A stretch of DNA of 64,000 nucleotides. It comes from Neobacillus cucumis. GTDB taxonomy: Bacteria; Bacillota; Bacilli; Bacillales_B; DSM-18226. Below the pieces are notes generated by a model, which was not told the DNA's origin, ran no database searches, and saw nothing but the letters and a program-made list of their open reading frames with translations. Below are positions 8,295 to 16,374 of the stretch, piece by piece. Positions within the stretch are counted from its first letter, which is position 1, and each line of letters opens with the position of its first letter. The translations under genes were made by a program, and so were the position numbers. The stretch is taken from positions 62,001 to 126,000 of the forward strand of contig NZ_JAEHGC010000003.1 of the NCBI RefSeq assembly GCF_016107705.1, given 5' to 3'.

Positions 8295-9860
8295 TTATTT
8301 AATCGTTACATCATTTATTTCCAAATAACCAGATGGACTAATCGAAAAGCCTGACACATTCTTAGCAACTGCGGCAACATTTTCAATTACCCTTACCGGA
8401 ATATATGGAGCATCCTTCATTTCCAATTCTTGAGCCTCTTTGTATAGTTCGATTCGTTTTTGCTCGTCCTTTTCTCTGCGTGCTGCGTCAATTAAGTTAT
8501 CAACTTGTTTATTACTATAAAAGAATGTATTCCCAGCCGGTCCCTGTGAAGCGGAATGCATTAAATTGTATTGATTATAGTCTGCATCCCCGGTTGCATT
8601 TCTCCAGCTTAGAATAAACATTTCTGAATTTCCTTTATTTACTTGTTGAACAAAGGTACCATACTCCATAACCTGAACCTTCACTTTAATCCCAATTCCT
8701 TTTAATTGAGATTGAACAACTTCAGCAAGATTTATTCTTTGTTTGTCGTCCATTGTTAGTAAAGTAGTCTCAAATCCATTTGGATATCCCGCTTCAGCAA
8801 GTAATTTCTTCGCTTCATTCAAGTTGTAATCATATGCTTTTAAATCGGGACTGTAGCCCAACACCTTTGGTCCCATGAGGGAATTGGCTTTTTTTCCTAC
8901 ATTGTTATAGACCCCCTTGATAATGGAATCCATTTCAATGGCATGTGCAATTGCTTTTCGTACACGGACATCTGTGAAAGGTTTCTTTTTAACATTAAAA
9001 CCAATATATTCGGTTCCATACCCTTCACTGCGGTATACTTCGGATGCTTGTGAACCTTCTACCGTGTCAATCATCTCAACTGAAAGCGGTTCAGCAATCT
9101 GCGCTTCGCCTGTTTCTAGCATGGAGACTCTTGTAGTTTCTTCAGGAACTACCTTAAATACGACTTTATCAATCTTTGGTTGTGTTCCCCAGTAATTCTT
9201 GTTTTTAACTAAAACAATTTCCTGCCCAGGTGTCCAAGATTTGAAGGCAAAAGGACCGGTTCCATCTGGTTCTTGAATAATTTTTTTCCCATATTTCTCA
9301 ATTGCTTTTGGGCTGATAATGTCTCCTTCATGATTGGCCAAAATAGAAAGCAATGGTGAAAATGGCTCTTTTAAGATAAATTGAACCGTATAATCATCTA
9401 CGACCTTTACTTCTTTTACCATTTTAAATACAACTGCTCTTGGTGAGGCAACTTTTGGATCTAATAACCGATCAAATGTCGCTTTAACAGCCTGTGCATT
9501 AAATGGTGAACCATCATGGAATTTAACGCCTTTTCTAAGATAAAACTCCCATTTTGTATCATCCAGCTGTTTCCACTTTTCCGCAAGTAATGGCTGAATT
9601 TCTGAATTTTTATCTCTTCCAACCAATCCCTCGTAAATTTTTTCATGAGTTACACTTGCTGCATTGATCGTTGACATAAACTGATGGTCTAAATTTTCTG
9701 CGTCTGATAGACGCGCAATCACTAATGTTTTACCTTCAGTTGAAGCTTTACTCGTTTCATTTCCTTTTGTGCTTACATTCTTATTTGTTGAACAGCCAGC
9801 AATCATAATGGCCATCAACAAAACGAGAAAAAACTTTCCTAACACTTTCTTTACATTCAT
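8295..9860 (-). CDS. Solute-binding lipoprotein of a Dpp/Opp/Nik-type ABC importer (SBP_bac_5)
   Basis: This 521-residue extracytoplasmic receptor is tethered by a lipid: a type II signal peptide (KK followed by a hydrophobic core) ends in the lipobox IAGC with the modified Cys at residue 23. The mature part has the family 5 pattern, including the LAEKWKQLDDTKWEFYLRKG region, KFHDGSPFNAQAVKATFDR and the fold-spanning IGFNVKKKPFTDVRVRKAI. A Thr/Ser/Lys-rich linker follows the Cys. It is probably the receptor for the importer at 1-3045, although the gene lies 5 kb away on the other strand. It is the first gene after the tandem-repeat promoter at 9900-9964 and is followed by an AtzC-like amidohydrolase, which suggests an N-heterocyclic or amide substrate rather than peptides. 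Confidence 0.92.
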   Translation of the reverse strand: MNVKKVLGKFFLVLLMAIMIAGCSTNKNVSTKGNETSKASTEGKTLVIARLSDAENLDHQFMSTINAASVTHEKIYEGLVGRDKNSEIQPLLAEKWKQLDDTKWEFYLRKGVKFHDGSPFNAQAVKATFDRLLDPKVASPRAVVFKMVKEVKVVDDYTVQFILKEPFSPLLSILANHEGDIISPKAIEKYGKKIIQEPDGTGPFAFKSWTPGQEIVLVKNKNYWGTQPKIDKVVFKVVPEETTRVSMLETGEAQIAEPLSVEMIDTVEGSQASEVYRSEGYGTEYIGFNVKKKPFTDVRVRKAIAHAIEMDSIIKGVYNNVGKKANSLMGPKVLGYSPDLKAYDYNLNEAKKLLAEAGYPNGFETTLLTMDDKQRINLAEVVQSQLKGIGIKVKVQVMEYGTFVQQVNKGNSEMFILSWRNATGDADYNQYNLMHSASQGPAGNTFFYSNKQVDNLIDAARREKDEQKRIELYKEAQELEMKDAPYIPVRVIENVAAVAKNVSGFSISPSGYLEINDVTIK

Positions 9861-9899
9861 TAGACATAGCCCCTTTTTTATTTTATTGGCGTTTGTCTA

Positions 9900-9964
9900 A
9901 TTATAAAAAATATTCTGACGATTTTATTTCAAATATCTTTACTTAAATTTGCAATATCTTTACT
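9900..9964 (-). promoter_or_regulatory. Promoter with 21-bp tandem boxes (site A) for the receptor-amidohydrolase unit
   Basis: On the minus strand a TATAAT -10 box (plus-strand 9900-9905) has no good -35 hexamer. Instead two identical boxes, TATCTTTACT on the plus strand at 9934-9943 and 9955-9964, lie exactly 21 bp apart. The same layout occurs at 13025-13088 and 31530-31593. Two boxes two helical turns apart next to a weak -35 fit activation by an AraC-type regulator. Confidence 0.7.
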
Positions 9965-9973
9965 ACTTTTTAA

Positions 9974-11443
9974 TCAGATAGATTCTACAATTTTAAGGGA
10001 AGCTGGGAACAATTCAGTTTCGGGCAGCTGTTGATAATCTCTTTCTAAATATCCTTTTTTCATTTTGTCAAAATAGCTTTGTCCCTTGCCTTTGATTTCA
10101 GTTAAATCAATTCCCGGAATCTTTTGGTCCCTCATTACGACCCGGCCATTGATAATCGATAATTTAACATCCCTACCTGTCCCGCTTACAAACATGGTTC
10201 GAATCGGATCATCTAAAACTCCCATATGAAATCCATCTAAGTCAATGGCAATGATATCCGCTTTCGCTCCAACAGAAATGCGGCCAAGATCTTCCCTACC
10301 AAGAAACTTAGCAGCACCCAGAGTGGCAGAACGAAAAAAATCTGCATAGGAGGAGTCCTCGACGTCCCTTTCCTGTATCCGGGACAGCATGCTGCCGGTT
10401 CTAATATTTTGAAACATATCAGGTGGAAACGTATCAGTTCCAAGTGCCAAATTGATTCCAGCCCGTTTATATTTTGCAAAAGTTTCTAGTGCTGAACCGT
10501 GCCTGCCGATGATTAAGGGACAATGAATCACTGTTGTATTCGTCTCTTTTAATAAACGTAAATCGTCCCCTTGGCCAGCCATAGCTTCACTATATCCGGA
10601 AATAAAATGTGAATGTGGAATTCCCGTTTGTGAACCTAAGAAACCAAGATTATACAAAAATTGAATAGGCGTGACTCCATGTTCTTTTACAATTGTATGA
10701 TATTCAAAACTTCCTTGAGCAGCATGAAGTTTTATGGGAATCCCAAGCTTTTCACTATAGTATTTTGTTTGTTTTAGGCTCTCTGCTGTTTGGCACTCAA
10801 TTCGTTCCGGTGCAAGCATCCCTCTTACCAAGCCATCGAAGGCACCATCAAATTCCTCAACAAACTTTACCGCTTTTTGTAAACCCTCTCTCCCTGCTTG
10901 TTCATCCCAGTAAAGCTTTATCGTTCCATCAGGCCGAACCACTCGAATCCCGGATTGATAACTTGGCCCGATATATAATCTAAGTCCTAGGTTACCTGCA
11001 TGCTGAGCAGCTGCCGCAATTTCTTCATAGGTTTCAGCCCATCTCTTATAAAATACAGATGTAATCGGCATGGCGGTCGTAATTCCATGAAGAATTAGCT
11101 GTGAATAGGCATATAAGGATTTAAATGCTTCTTCTTCCTGTGTCATCACTTCATGATGACCCTTTTCGATATAACGTTCCGACCATAGCAGGTTTTTCTG
11201 TCGTTTCGTACTTGCCTCTAAGTGTAAGATATCGTGGTCAATATCCCCAAGTGCGTTTAAATCGATAAAACCAGGGCTTATCACTGCATTGCCAGTGTCA
11301 ATCATTTCATGTACTTCTCCAGGAAAGTTTTTCCCAACATAGATGATGGTATCATCTTCATAAACAACCTCCGCATTTTTAAGGAGGACATGATCATATC
11401 CATCATATCCGATTACATATTTTCCTTTTAGTTTGGTTTTCAT
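9974..11443 (-). CDS. Amidohydrolase of the AtzA/TrzN/SsnA-like group with an altered first metal motif
   Basis: This is a 489-residue amidohydrolase-superfamily protein. It keeps the N-terminal small beta domain (about 1-60), the later His on strand 5 (KLHAAQG), the PHSHFISG and HCPLIIGRHG region and the strand-8 GTDTFPPD with the conserved Asp, then the C-terminal ADIIAIDLDG segment. The strand-1 HxH metal ligands expected after PGFID are missing: the sequence reads GFIDLNALGDIDHD. Either the metal site is built differently (for example by the following Asp/His residues) or the chemistry differs. Its ATG overlaps the stop of the upstream amidohydrolase by four bases (ATGA), so the two are translationally coupled and may act in sequence. 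Substrate unknown. Confidence 0.85.
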   Translation of the reverse strand: MKTKLKGKYVIGYDGYDHVLLKNAEVVYEDDTIIYVGKNFPGEVHEMIDTGNAVISPGFIDLNALGDIDHDILHLEASTKRQKNLLWSERYIEKGHHEVMTQEEEAFKSLYAYSQLILHGITTAMPITSVFYKRWAETYEEIAAAAQHAGNLGLRLYIGPSYQSGIRVVRPDGTIKLYWDEQAGREGLQKAVKFVEEFDGAFDGLVRGMLAPERIECQTAESLKQTKYYSEKLGIPIKLHAAQGSFEYHTIVKEHGVTPIQFLYNLGFLGSQTGIPHSHFISGYSEAMAGQGDDLRLLKETNTTVIHCPLIIGRHGSALETFAKYKRAGINLALGTDTFPPDMFQNIRTGSMLSRIQERDVEDSSYADFFRSATLGAAKFLGREDLGRISVGAKADIIAIDLDGFHMGVLDDPIRTMFVSGTGRDVKLSIINGRVVMRDQKIPGIDLTEIKGKGQSYFDKMKKGYLERDYQQLPETELFPASLKIVESI

Positions 11444-12954
11444 TCAAATGCTCCTTTCTTTATAGTAAAATCATAATCTTCCTCGTTATATCTTTTTTCA
11501 TCTACATAGGCTCTTGCATGTCCCCAAAAATATTTTGTTGGCTGCATGTATTTTTCAAGTCCCGCACGCTTGATTGTGGAACGCGCCTCTTCATTTGCCT
11601 CATTTAAAATCGTACCTTCATCAACGGTTAGAACGGTCCGCCTTTCCATGATTAATTTTCCATCTACGATTGTATGTGCTACATCATTTGCTACAGCTTG
11701 ATAGACAAGTCGATGTACATGCATAAATTCAGGAGTCAGGTGGGGCTGATTTAGATTGACGGTAATGACATCTGCTTTTTTCCCAACCTCAAGAGACCCC
11801 AATTCATCATCCCAGCCTATGCACTTCGCTGCATCGATCGTGACCATTTCTAATAGTTTTCCAGGCGGTAAATAATATTCGTCCCTTAATGCTGCCTGAT
11901 GAATAAACTGAGTTTTCCTCATTGCTTGAAAAAGATCGAAGCTCGTGGATGGAGAAGTCCCATCCGTAGAAATGGCTACTGTCGCTCCCAGTTCAAGTAA
12001 TTCGATGATTGGTGTACGTGCATGCACCTGTGTAAATCCGGGTGAGGCACTCACATTTGTGCCTGTTTCAGCTAAAATTTTTGCCTCATCAAAAGAAATT
12101 CCACGACAATGCTGAAGGTGAACATCAGGACCTAAAAGCGCGTTTTCCTTATCTTTAATGGCTAAATGAATCATTCCGCCAAAGGCATCAGAGTGTATTC
12201 TTGTATTATATTTTCTCGCAATCTCTCTAATTTTTTTCGCTTGATAGCGGTCATGATCCGTTAATCCATAAAGCTGGGCCGGCGAAGTTGGACTGGAAGG
12301 ATCTACGGAAGTAACGATTACAAATGGTGTAATAAAGGCCCTTGTTTTATCCTGATTCGCATGATTCAATGCTTCGATAACTGCTTCAGCACCCTTGATT
12401 ACTTCCTCGTAAGTTACTTCTCTAGTTACTCTTTTCCCATCAATCCAGCGGCTGAATAAATGCGGCCAAGGGGGATTGCAAGGACCAGTACAAACCACCT
12501 CTCTGACACCGATTTCGGCATAAGCCTTTGCATGATTGATGGCAAAAATCGGATCATCCGACCGCGGCATCGAACCTAAAACGGATACACCTGTCGTGAT
12601 TCCAGCTTTTAATCGTTCTAGAGCAGAAAGCTTACCTTCGTAATACCAAAAATCATCTGTTACAAAATGTTTATACGTATTTGTCATAATTGGCATCCAA
12701 AAGTCAATATTCTCCATTGCAATCGTTTTAAACATCGAATGTCCGCCATGACCATGAACATCAATTAATCCTGGTAAAATACACTGATGGCTACAATCCA
12801 ACACTTTTTTCGCTTCAAATTTTCCCATTAGCCTTTCTGTTGTATCTACAGCTAAAATTCTTCCCTTATTTATGGCGACTGCACCATCTTGAAGAATTCG
12901 TCTGTCTTTGTCCATGGTGATCACGGTTCCATGTATAAGCAGTAAGTCAATCAA
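11440..12954 (-). CDS. Metal-dependent amidohydrolase, AtzB/guanine deaminase-like
   Basis: This 504-residue enzyme has an intact mononuclear amidohydrolase site: PGLIDVHGHG (HxH) on strand 1, RIHSDAFGG on strand 5, LQHCRGIS on strand 6 and ISTDGTSPS with the catalytic Asp on strand 8. The flanking DLLLIHGTVITMDKDRR start and the ADVITVNLNQPHL end are typical of chlorohydrolase/guanine deaminase relatives. I place the start at the TTG at 12954 because AAGGAGG lies nine bases upstream; the longer frame (to 12990) contains that ribosome binding site. It is the first gene behind promoter site B and is coupled to the next amidohydrolase. It probably deaminates or dechlorinates a heterocycle, with the exact substrate unknown. 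Confidence 0.88.
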   Translation of the reverse strand: MIDLLLIHGTVITMDKDRRILQDGAVAINKGRILAVDTTERLMGKFEAKKVLDCSHQCILPGLIDVHGHGGHSMFKTIAMENIDFWMPIMTNTYKHFVTDDFWYYEGKLSALERLKAGITTGVSVLGSMPRSDDPIFAINHAKAYAEIGVREVVCTGPCNPPWPHLFSRWIDGKRVTREVTYEEVIKGAEAVIEALNHANQDKTRAFITPFVIVTSVDPSSPTSPAQLYGLTDHDRYQAKKIREIARKYNTRIHSDAFGGMIHLAIKDKENALLGPDVHLQHCRGISFDEAKILAETGTNVSASPGFTQVHARTPIIELLELGATVAISTDGTSPSTSFDLFQAMRKTQFIHQAALRDEYYLPPGKLLEMVTIDAAKCIGWDDELGSLEVGKKADVITVNLNQPHLTPEFMHVHRLVYQAVANDVAHTIVDGKLIMERRTVLTVDEGTILNEANEEARSTIKRAGLEKYMQPTKYFWGHARAYVDEKRYNEEDYDFTIKKGAFE

Positions 12955-13024
12955 ATAGGTCCGCCTCCTTTTCCTCTCAGACTTGTTCAAGAAATATCCT
13001 TGAACGAGTACAGCACCTATTTAA

Positions 13025-13088
13025 ATTATAAAAAAAAGGTATTTTTTATATTTTCAGAATTCATACTACTTTTTAAACTATTTTTACT
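13025..13088 (-). promoter_or_regulatory. Promoter with 21-bp tandem boxes (site B) for the two-amidohydrolase unit
   Basis: The minus-strand TATAAT (plus-strand 13025-13030) is followed upstream by boxes AATTCATACT (13058-13067) and TATTTTTACT (13079-13088), again exactly 21 bp apart and 33 bp from the -10. The promoter-distal box fits the consensus well, the proximal one less so. It drives the genes ending at 11440 and 9974 and lies about 230 bases from the divergent orphan regulator gene. Confidence 0.6.
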
Positions 13089-13149
13089 AGATCCTCTCGT
13101 TGTATTTACTTCAAATATTGATTTTGATTAAAATTTAGTGAAAATAACG

Positions 13150-13270
13150 AAAAGCGGAAGCGCCTTGCTCAGCCCCGACAAGTACAAGACAGGCCGGCTG
13201 AAAGGTTGTTCTTTAACCTTTTGGACGGATTGGCTTGTGACCTCGAGGGGCTAGGCTCTGGAGCTGGACA
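13150..13270 (+). repeat. Bacillus-type dispersed structured repeat (about 120 bp)
   Basis: This GC-richer stretch stands out in AT-rich DNA. From memory it matches a short repeat found in many copies in Bacillaceae genomes (AAAGCGGAAGCGCC at the start, CTCGAGGGGCTAGG and GGAGCTGGACA at the end). It can fold: AGCCCC near the start pairs with GGGGCT near the end, and an inner AAAGGTT / AACCTTT hairpin sits in between. It has no coding content and resembles a REP-like, non-autonomous element or a folded RNA. Only one copy is seen in this window. Confidence 0.6.
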
Positions 13271-13319
13271 ATCAAGGGCAAAAGTTGCTTTCTTATCTCT
13301 AAAAGAAGGGTCTGAAGAA

Positions 13320-14039
13320 ATGAATGTTTTAATTGTTGATGATGAGCCATTAGAATTGGAACAAATGGAATATATGCTTCAATCAGAATGCCCCAAATGG
13401 ACGATTTACAAAGCTGCCGATGCAAACCAAGCACATGAGATTAATCGGAATTTTTCTATCCAATTGGCTTTTTTAGATATAAACCTTCCAGGAAAATCAG
13501 GATTGGAATTCGGAGAAGAATTGCGGAAAATCAATCAGGAAGTGGACATCATTATGGTGACAGCCTGTCAGAATTTCAACTATGCACAACAATCCATTCG
13601 AATCGGAGTAGTTGATTATTTAACCAAGCCTATTATTGAAAGTGAATTATTAAGTGTCCTAGCAAAATATAAGGACAAACAGCAAGAAAATGGTTATTCC
13701 AGTCTTATAGACAGTTCACTAAAGTTGATTCATGAAAAATTCAATGAAAAGATCTCCTTGTTAACTGTTGCGAATCAGGTGCATGTTAATCCGACATACT
13801 TGAGCCGGAAATTTCATGAAGAAGTCAGGGTATCCTTTTCTGAGTATCTAATCCAATATCGGATTCAAACAGCCAAACAATTTTTGATAACGAACAAAAA
13901 TTGGACGATATCGGATATTGCCGAGAAAACCGGATTTAGCAGCCAGCACTATTTCAGTACGTTATTTCGCAGAATTGTAGGAATATCTCCTACAGAATTC
14001 CGTGAAAGAGAAAATAAATCACTTTCTTCTTCCCAATAA
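13320..14039 (+). CDS. Orphan response regulator, receiver plus AraC-type DNA-binding domain
   Basis: This 239-residue paralogue of the regulator at 3926 shares the N-terminus VDDEPLELEQ, phospho-acceptor Asp53 (FLDINLPG), VDYLTKP and the AraC-type helices (VHVNPTYLSRKF, IAEKTGFSSQHYFSTLFRR). I chose the ATG at 13320, where the alignment with the paralogue begins; the upstream open frame reads through the dispersed repeat. No kinase gene is adjacent, so it may be phosphorylated by the kinase at 3154 or act unphosphorylated. It diverges from the two-amidohydrolase unit and is a candidate activator of that unit and of the other tandem-box promoters. Confidence 0.9.
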   Translation: MNVLIVDDEPLELEQMEYMLQSECPKWTIYKAADANQAHEINRNFSIQLAFLDINLPGKSGLEFGEELRKINQEVDIIMVTACQNFNYAQQSIRIGVVDYLTKPIIESELLSVLAKYKDKQQENGYSSLIDSSLKLIHEKFNEKISLLTVANQVHVNPTYLSRKFHEEVRVSFSEYLIQYRIQTAKQFLITNKNWTISDIAEKTGFSSQHYFSTLFRRIVGISPTEFRERENKSLSSSQ

Positions 14040-14066
14040 TATAGAGGGATAAAAGAAAGTGATTTA
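14015..14066. terminator. Inverted repeat between convergent regulator genes
   Basis: Perfect 14-bp arms (14015-14028 / 14053-14066) with a 24-base spacer span the stop codon of the orphan regulator. They lie upstream of the convergent OmpR-type gene end at 14102. This is likely a bidirectional transcription stop, although the long loop and lack of a clean U run make it weaker than others here. Confidence 0.55.
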
Positions 14067-14101
14067 CTATTAGAGCATTTCCGACTGAAGTTAAAACTAG
14101 C

Positions 14102-14803
14102 TCAAACCGACATCATATACCCCGCTCCCCAAACTGTTTCGATATATTGAGGGTTGGATGGGTCTTTTTCAATTTTACCGCGGATTTTCCTGATATGCAC
14201 CGTAATGGTGGTAATATCCCCCGATGAATCCATTCCCCATATACTTTCGAATAGATCCTCTTTGCTAAAAACCCGATTTGGGTGCTGAGCTAAGAAAAGC
14301 AATAAGTCAAATTCTTTCGCAGTTAAAGATATCTTCTTATCATTCACATAAACCTTCCGAGCCATTTCGTCAATGACAAGTCCTCGGATTCTTATTTCTT
14401 TTTTTGTTGTTTCCATATTTCCTATTAAACGCTCATACCTTGCCAAATGTGCCTTCACTCTGGCAACTAGCTCACTTGGACTGAACGGCTTAATAATATA
14501 ATCATCCGCTCCAAGTCCCAAGCCTCTTATTTTATCGATATCTTCCTTCTTGGCAGAGACAATTAAAATGGGGATATTCTTTACAGCTCTTACTTGTTTA
14601 CAAATTTCGAAGCCATCCACTTCCGGGAGCATGATATCAATGATTAATAAATCATACTCTTTATTTAATGCACGTTTTAACCCTTCCTTACCAGAGGTTT
14701 GTAATTCAACATCATAGCCATTAATCTCAAGGTAATCTTGTTGTAATTCTCCAATATCAAGATCATCTTCAACGATTAAAATTTTTTTCAATGTATTCAC
14801 CAC
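14102..14803 (-). CDS. Response regulator, OmpR/PhoB family
   Basis: This 233-residue two-component regulator has a receiver domain with the acidic pair EDD at residues 12-14, Asp56 (IIDIMLPEVDG), IVSA and Lys in IIKPFSP. It is followed by an OmpR-type winged helix (about 135-230; KEFDLLLFLAQHPNRVFSKEDL and ITVHIRKIRGKIE). The start is uncertain: GTG at 14803, a second GTG three bases on, or a TTG just after (LKKILIVEDD) preceded by GAGTGGTG. It begins one base after the kinase stop, so the pair is one transcription unit. It is unrelated to the AraC-type regulators of the island. The secreted DUF4822 gene upstream of the kinase is a natural candidate target. Confidence 0.92.
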   Translation of the reverse strand: MVNTLKKILIVEDDLDIGELQQDYLEINGYDVELQTSGKEGLKRALNKEYDLLIIDIMLPEVDGFEICKQVRAVKNIPILIVSAKKEDIDKIRGLGLGADDYIIKPFSPSELVARVKAHLARYERLIGNMETTKKEIRIRGLVIDEMARKVYVNDKKISLTAKEFDLLLFLAQHPNRVFSKEDLFESIWGMDSSGDITTITVHIRKIRGKIEKDPSNPQYIETVWGAGYMMSV

Positions 14804-14804
14804 T

Positions 14805-16262
14805 CTAAATTGTCTTCTTCAACGTAAAAAAGATACTTGTACCGACCCCTAATTGACTTTCCACCCAAATATCGCCGCCATGCTCTGTAATAATCTGTTT
14901 TGAAATTGCAAGTCCAAGACCGCTCCCGCCGGTTGATTTATTTCTTGATGTATCAACGCGATAAAAACGTTCAAAAATATAAGGGAGTGACTCTTGTTCA
15001 ATTCCTGAACCATTATCTCGGACTTCAATTTCTACAAAATCCGCCTTACCTTGAATATAAATCTCTATTTGCTTTTCTACCTTTTTCATATGTTTTATGG
15101 AGTTATTAATTATATTCGACAAAACTCTTCTTAACTTATCACGATCGGCAATGACCCTTACTTCGTTTTCTGTCCTATTTTCCACAAAAATTTTAATATC
15201 CTTTTCCTCTAAATCAAAACCGATTTCTTCAATAAAATTGAAGATATAACGGATGATATCAATGTCCTCGAAGGAAAAGGGAATCTTTTTTAAATCAAGT
15301 TTCGAAAATAGAAATAAATCGTCAATTAATTGATCCATATCTGCGGCTTTTCGTTTGATGGTTGAAAGATATCTATCCATCTTCCCCTGTGATTCCGCAA
15401 CACCATCTTGGATTCCTTCAATATACCCTTTAATCGCTGTAATCGGAGTTTTTAAATCATGTGAGATGTTCGAAATTAACTCCTTTCGGTTTTCCTCATA
15501 CTGAAGCTGGAGTTCAATAGATTCTTTTAGTTTTGTCCTCATTTTGTCAAATGCATAATTAAGCTGACCGATCTCATCCTGTCTGTCATACTCAATCTTA
15601 ACATTTAGATTCCCTTCACCCATTTGTTCTGTTGCATTTTTCAAAGAAAATAACGGCTTAATAATACTCTTGGATACAAAATAACTTAATAAACCATTTA
15701 CAAGAATTAATGAAAGAAATAATAGCCCGAATATTAATGGAAATAAGCTTCTCGAAAGCTCAACAAATGGACTTACTTCCCTCATAATGATAACACTGCC
15801 TTTTTCTTGATTCGGAAAATAAAAATCGAACTTTACATATAAAAAAAATTGATGATCGATACTGATGGTGTCTCTTACTTTAATATTTTCCGGTTCAAAT
15901 GGAGGAAGCTTTTTTTCATCCTTTATAGAGTTTAAAATTTTTGAAGAATGGACAATTTTATCTCCTTTACGGATGATTAATCCAGAGGTAACTGAATCTA
16001 ACTTTTGATCATATTGTTTAAGCATGGTTTGATTTAACAATTGATTTGGCTGTTTTTTCGCTAAATATTTAACATCCAGAAATACATTTTCCTCTGGCTT
16101 TGTTAGAGGCTTAAGCGCATATTGGCGTGTATACAAATCTTTTATACTTCGAATATCACCTGTAATTGCCACTGGAATCAACAAAGCGCTTATTAAGAAA
16201 AGTACTAGCGTCACGATTAGCATCGTTGTATGTGAAATGAATAGTCGCCATCGAATGGACAT
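14805..16262 (-). CDS. Sensor histidine kinase with HAMP domain (HisKA/HATPase)
   Basis: This is a 485-residue membrane kinase. Two transmembrane segments (about 9-33 and 173-195) flank an extracytoplasmic sensor region of about 140 residues with no recognised fold. HAMP follows (about 196-250), then HisKA with the phospho-accepting His268 (SNISHDLKTP), and HATPase_c with the N box (NIINNSIKH), G1 (RDNGSGIE), F box (FERFYR) and G2 (GGSGLGLAISK). Overall organisation resembles CssS/BaeS-like envelope stress kinases of Bacillus, but that is inference. It is co-transcribed with the OmpR-type regulator downstream and separated from the DUF4822 gene by a terminator. Confidence 0.92.
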   Translation of the reverse strand: MSIRWRLFISHTTMLIVTLVLFLISALLIPVAITGDIRSIKDLYTRQYALKPLTKPEENVFLDVKYLAKKQPNQLLNQTMLKQYDQKLDSVTSGLIIRKGDKIVHSSKILNSIKDEKKLPPFEPENIKVRDTISIDHQFFLYVKFDFYFPNQEKGSVIIMREVSPFVELSRSLFPLIFGLLFLSLILVNGLLSYFVSKSIIKPLFSLKNATEQMGEGNLNVKIEYDRQDEIGQLNYAFDKMRTKLKESIELQLQYEENRKELISNISHDLKTPITAIKGYIEGIQDGVAESQGKMDRYLSTIKRKAADMDQLIDDLFLFSKLDLKKIPFSFEDIDIIRYIFNFIEEIGFDLEEKDIKIFVENRTENEVRVIADRDKLRRVLSNIINNSIKHMKKVEKQIEIYIQGKADFVEIEVRDNGSGIEQESLPYIFERFYRVDTSRNKSTGGSGLGLAISKQIITEHGGDIWVESQLGVGTSIFFTLKKTI

Positions 16263-16310
16263 AAGCGTGCCTCCTGCCGAGGTACAGTTTTTTAAAATTT
16301 ACCTTAAAGG

Positions 16311-16347
16311 AAACAAGGTTGCCACCTTTTTGTAGACAACCTTGTTT
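16311..16347 (-). terminator. Terminator after the DUF4822 gene
   Basis: Perfect 11-bp arms (AAACAAGGTTG / CAACCTTGTTT) enclose a 15-base loop just below the stop of the secreted-protein gene. A T-rich stretch follows on the minus strand. It separates that gene from the downstream two-component genes. Confidence 0.75.
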
Positions 16348-16374
16348 TAAATTCAATTATTTCAATAGCTGTTT

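Noticed and set aside
13206..13319. Upstream extension of the orphan regulator
   Set aside because: It reads through the dispersed repeat, and the paralogue at 3926 begins at the equivalent of 13320.
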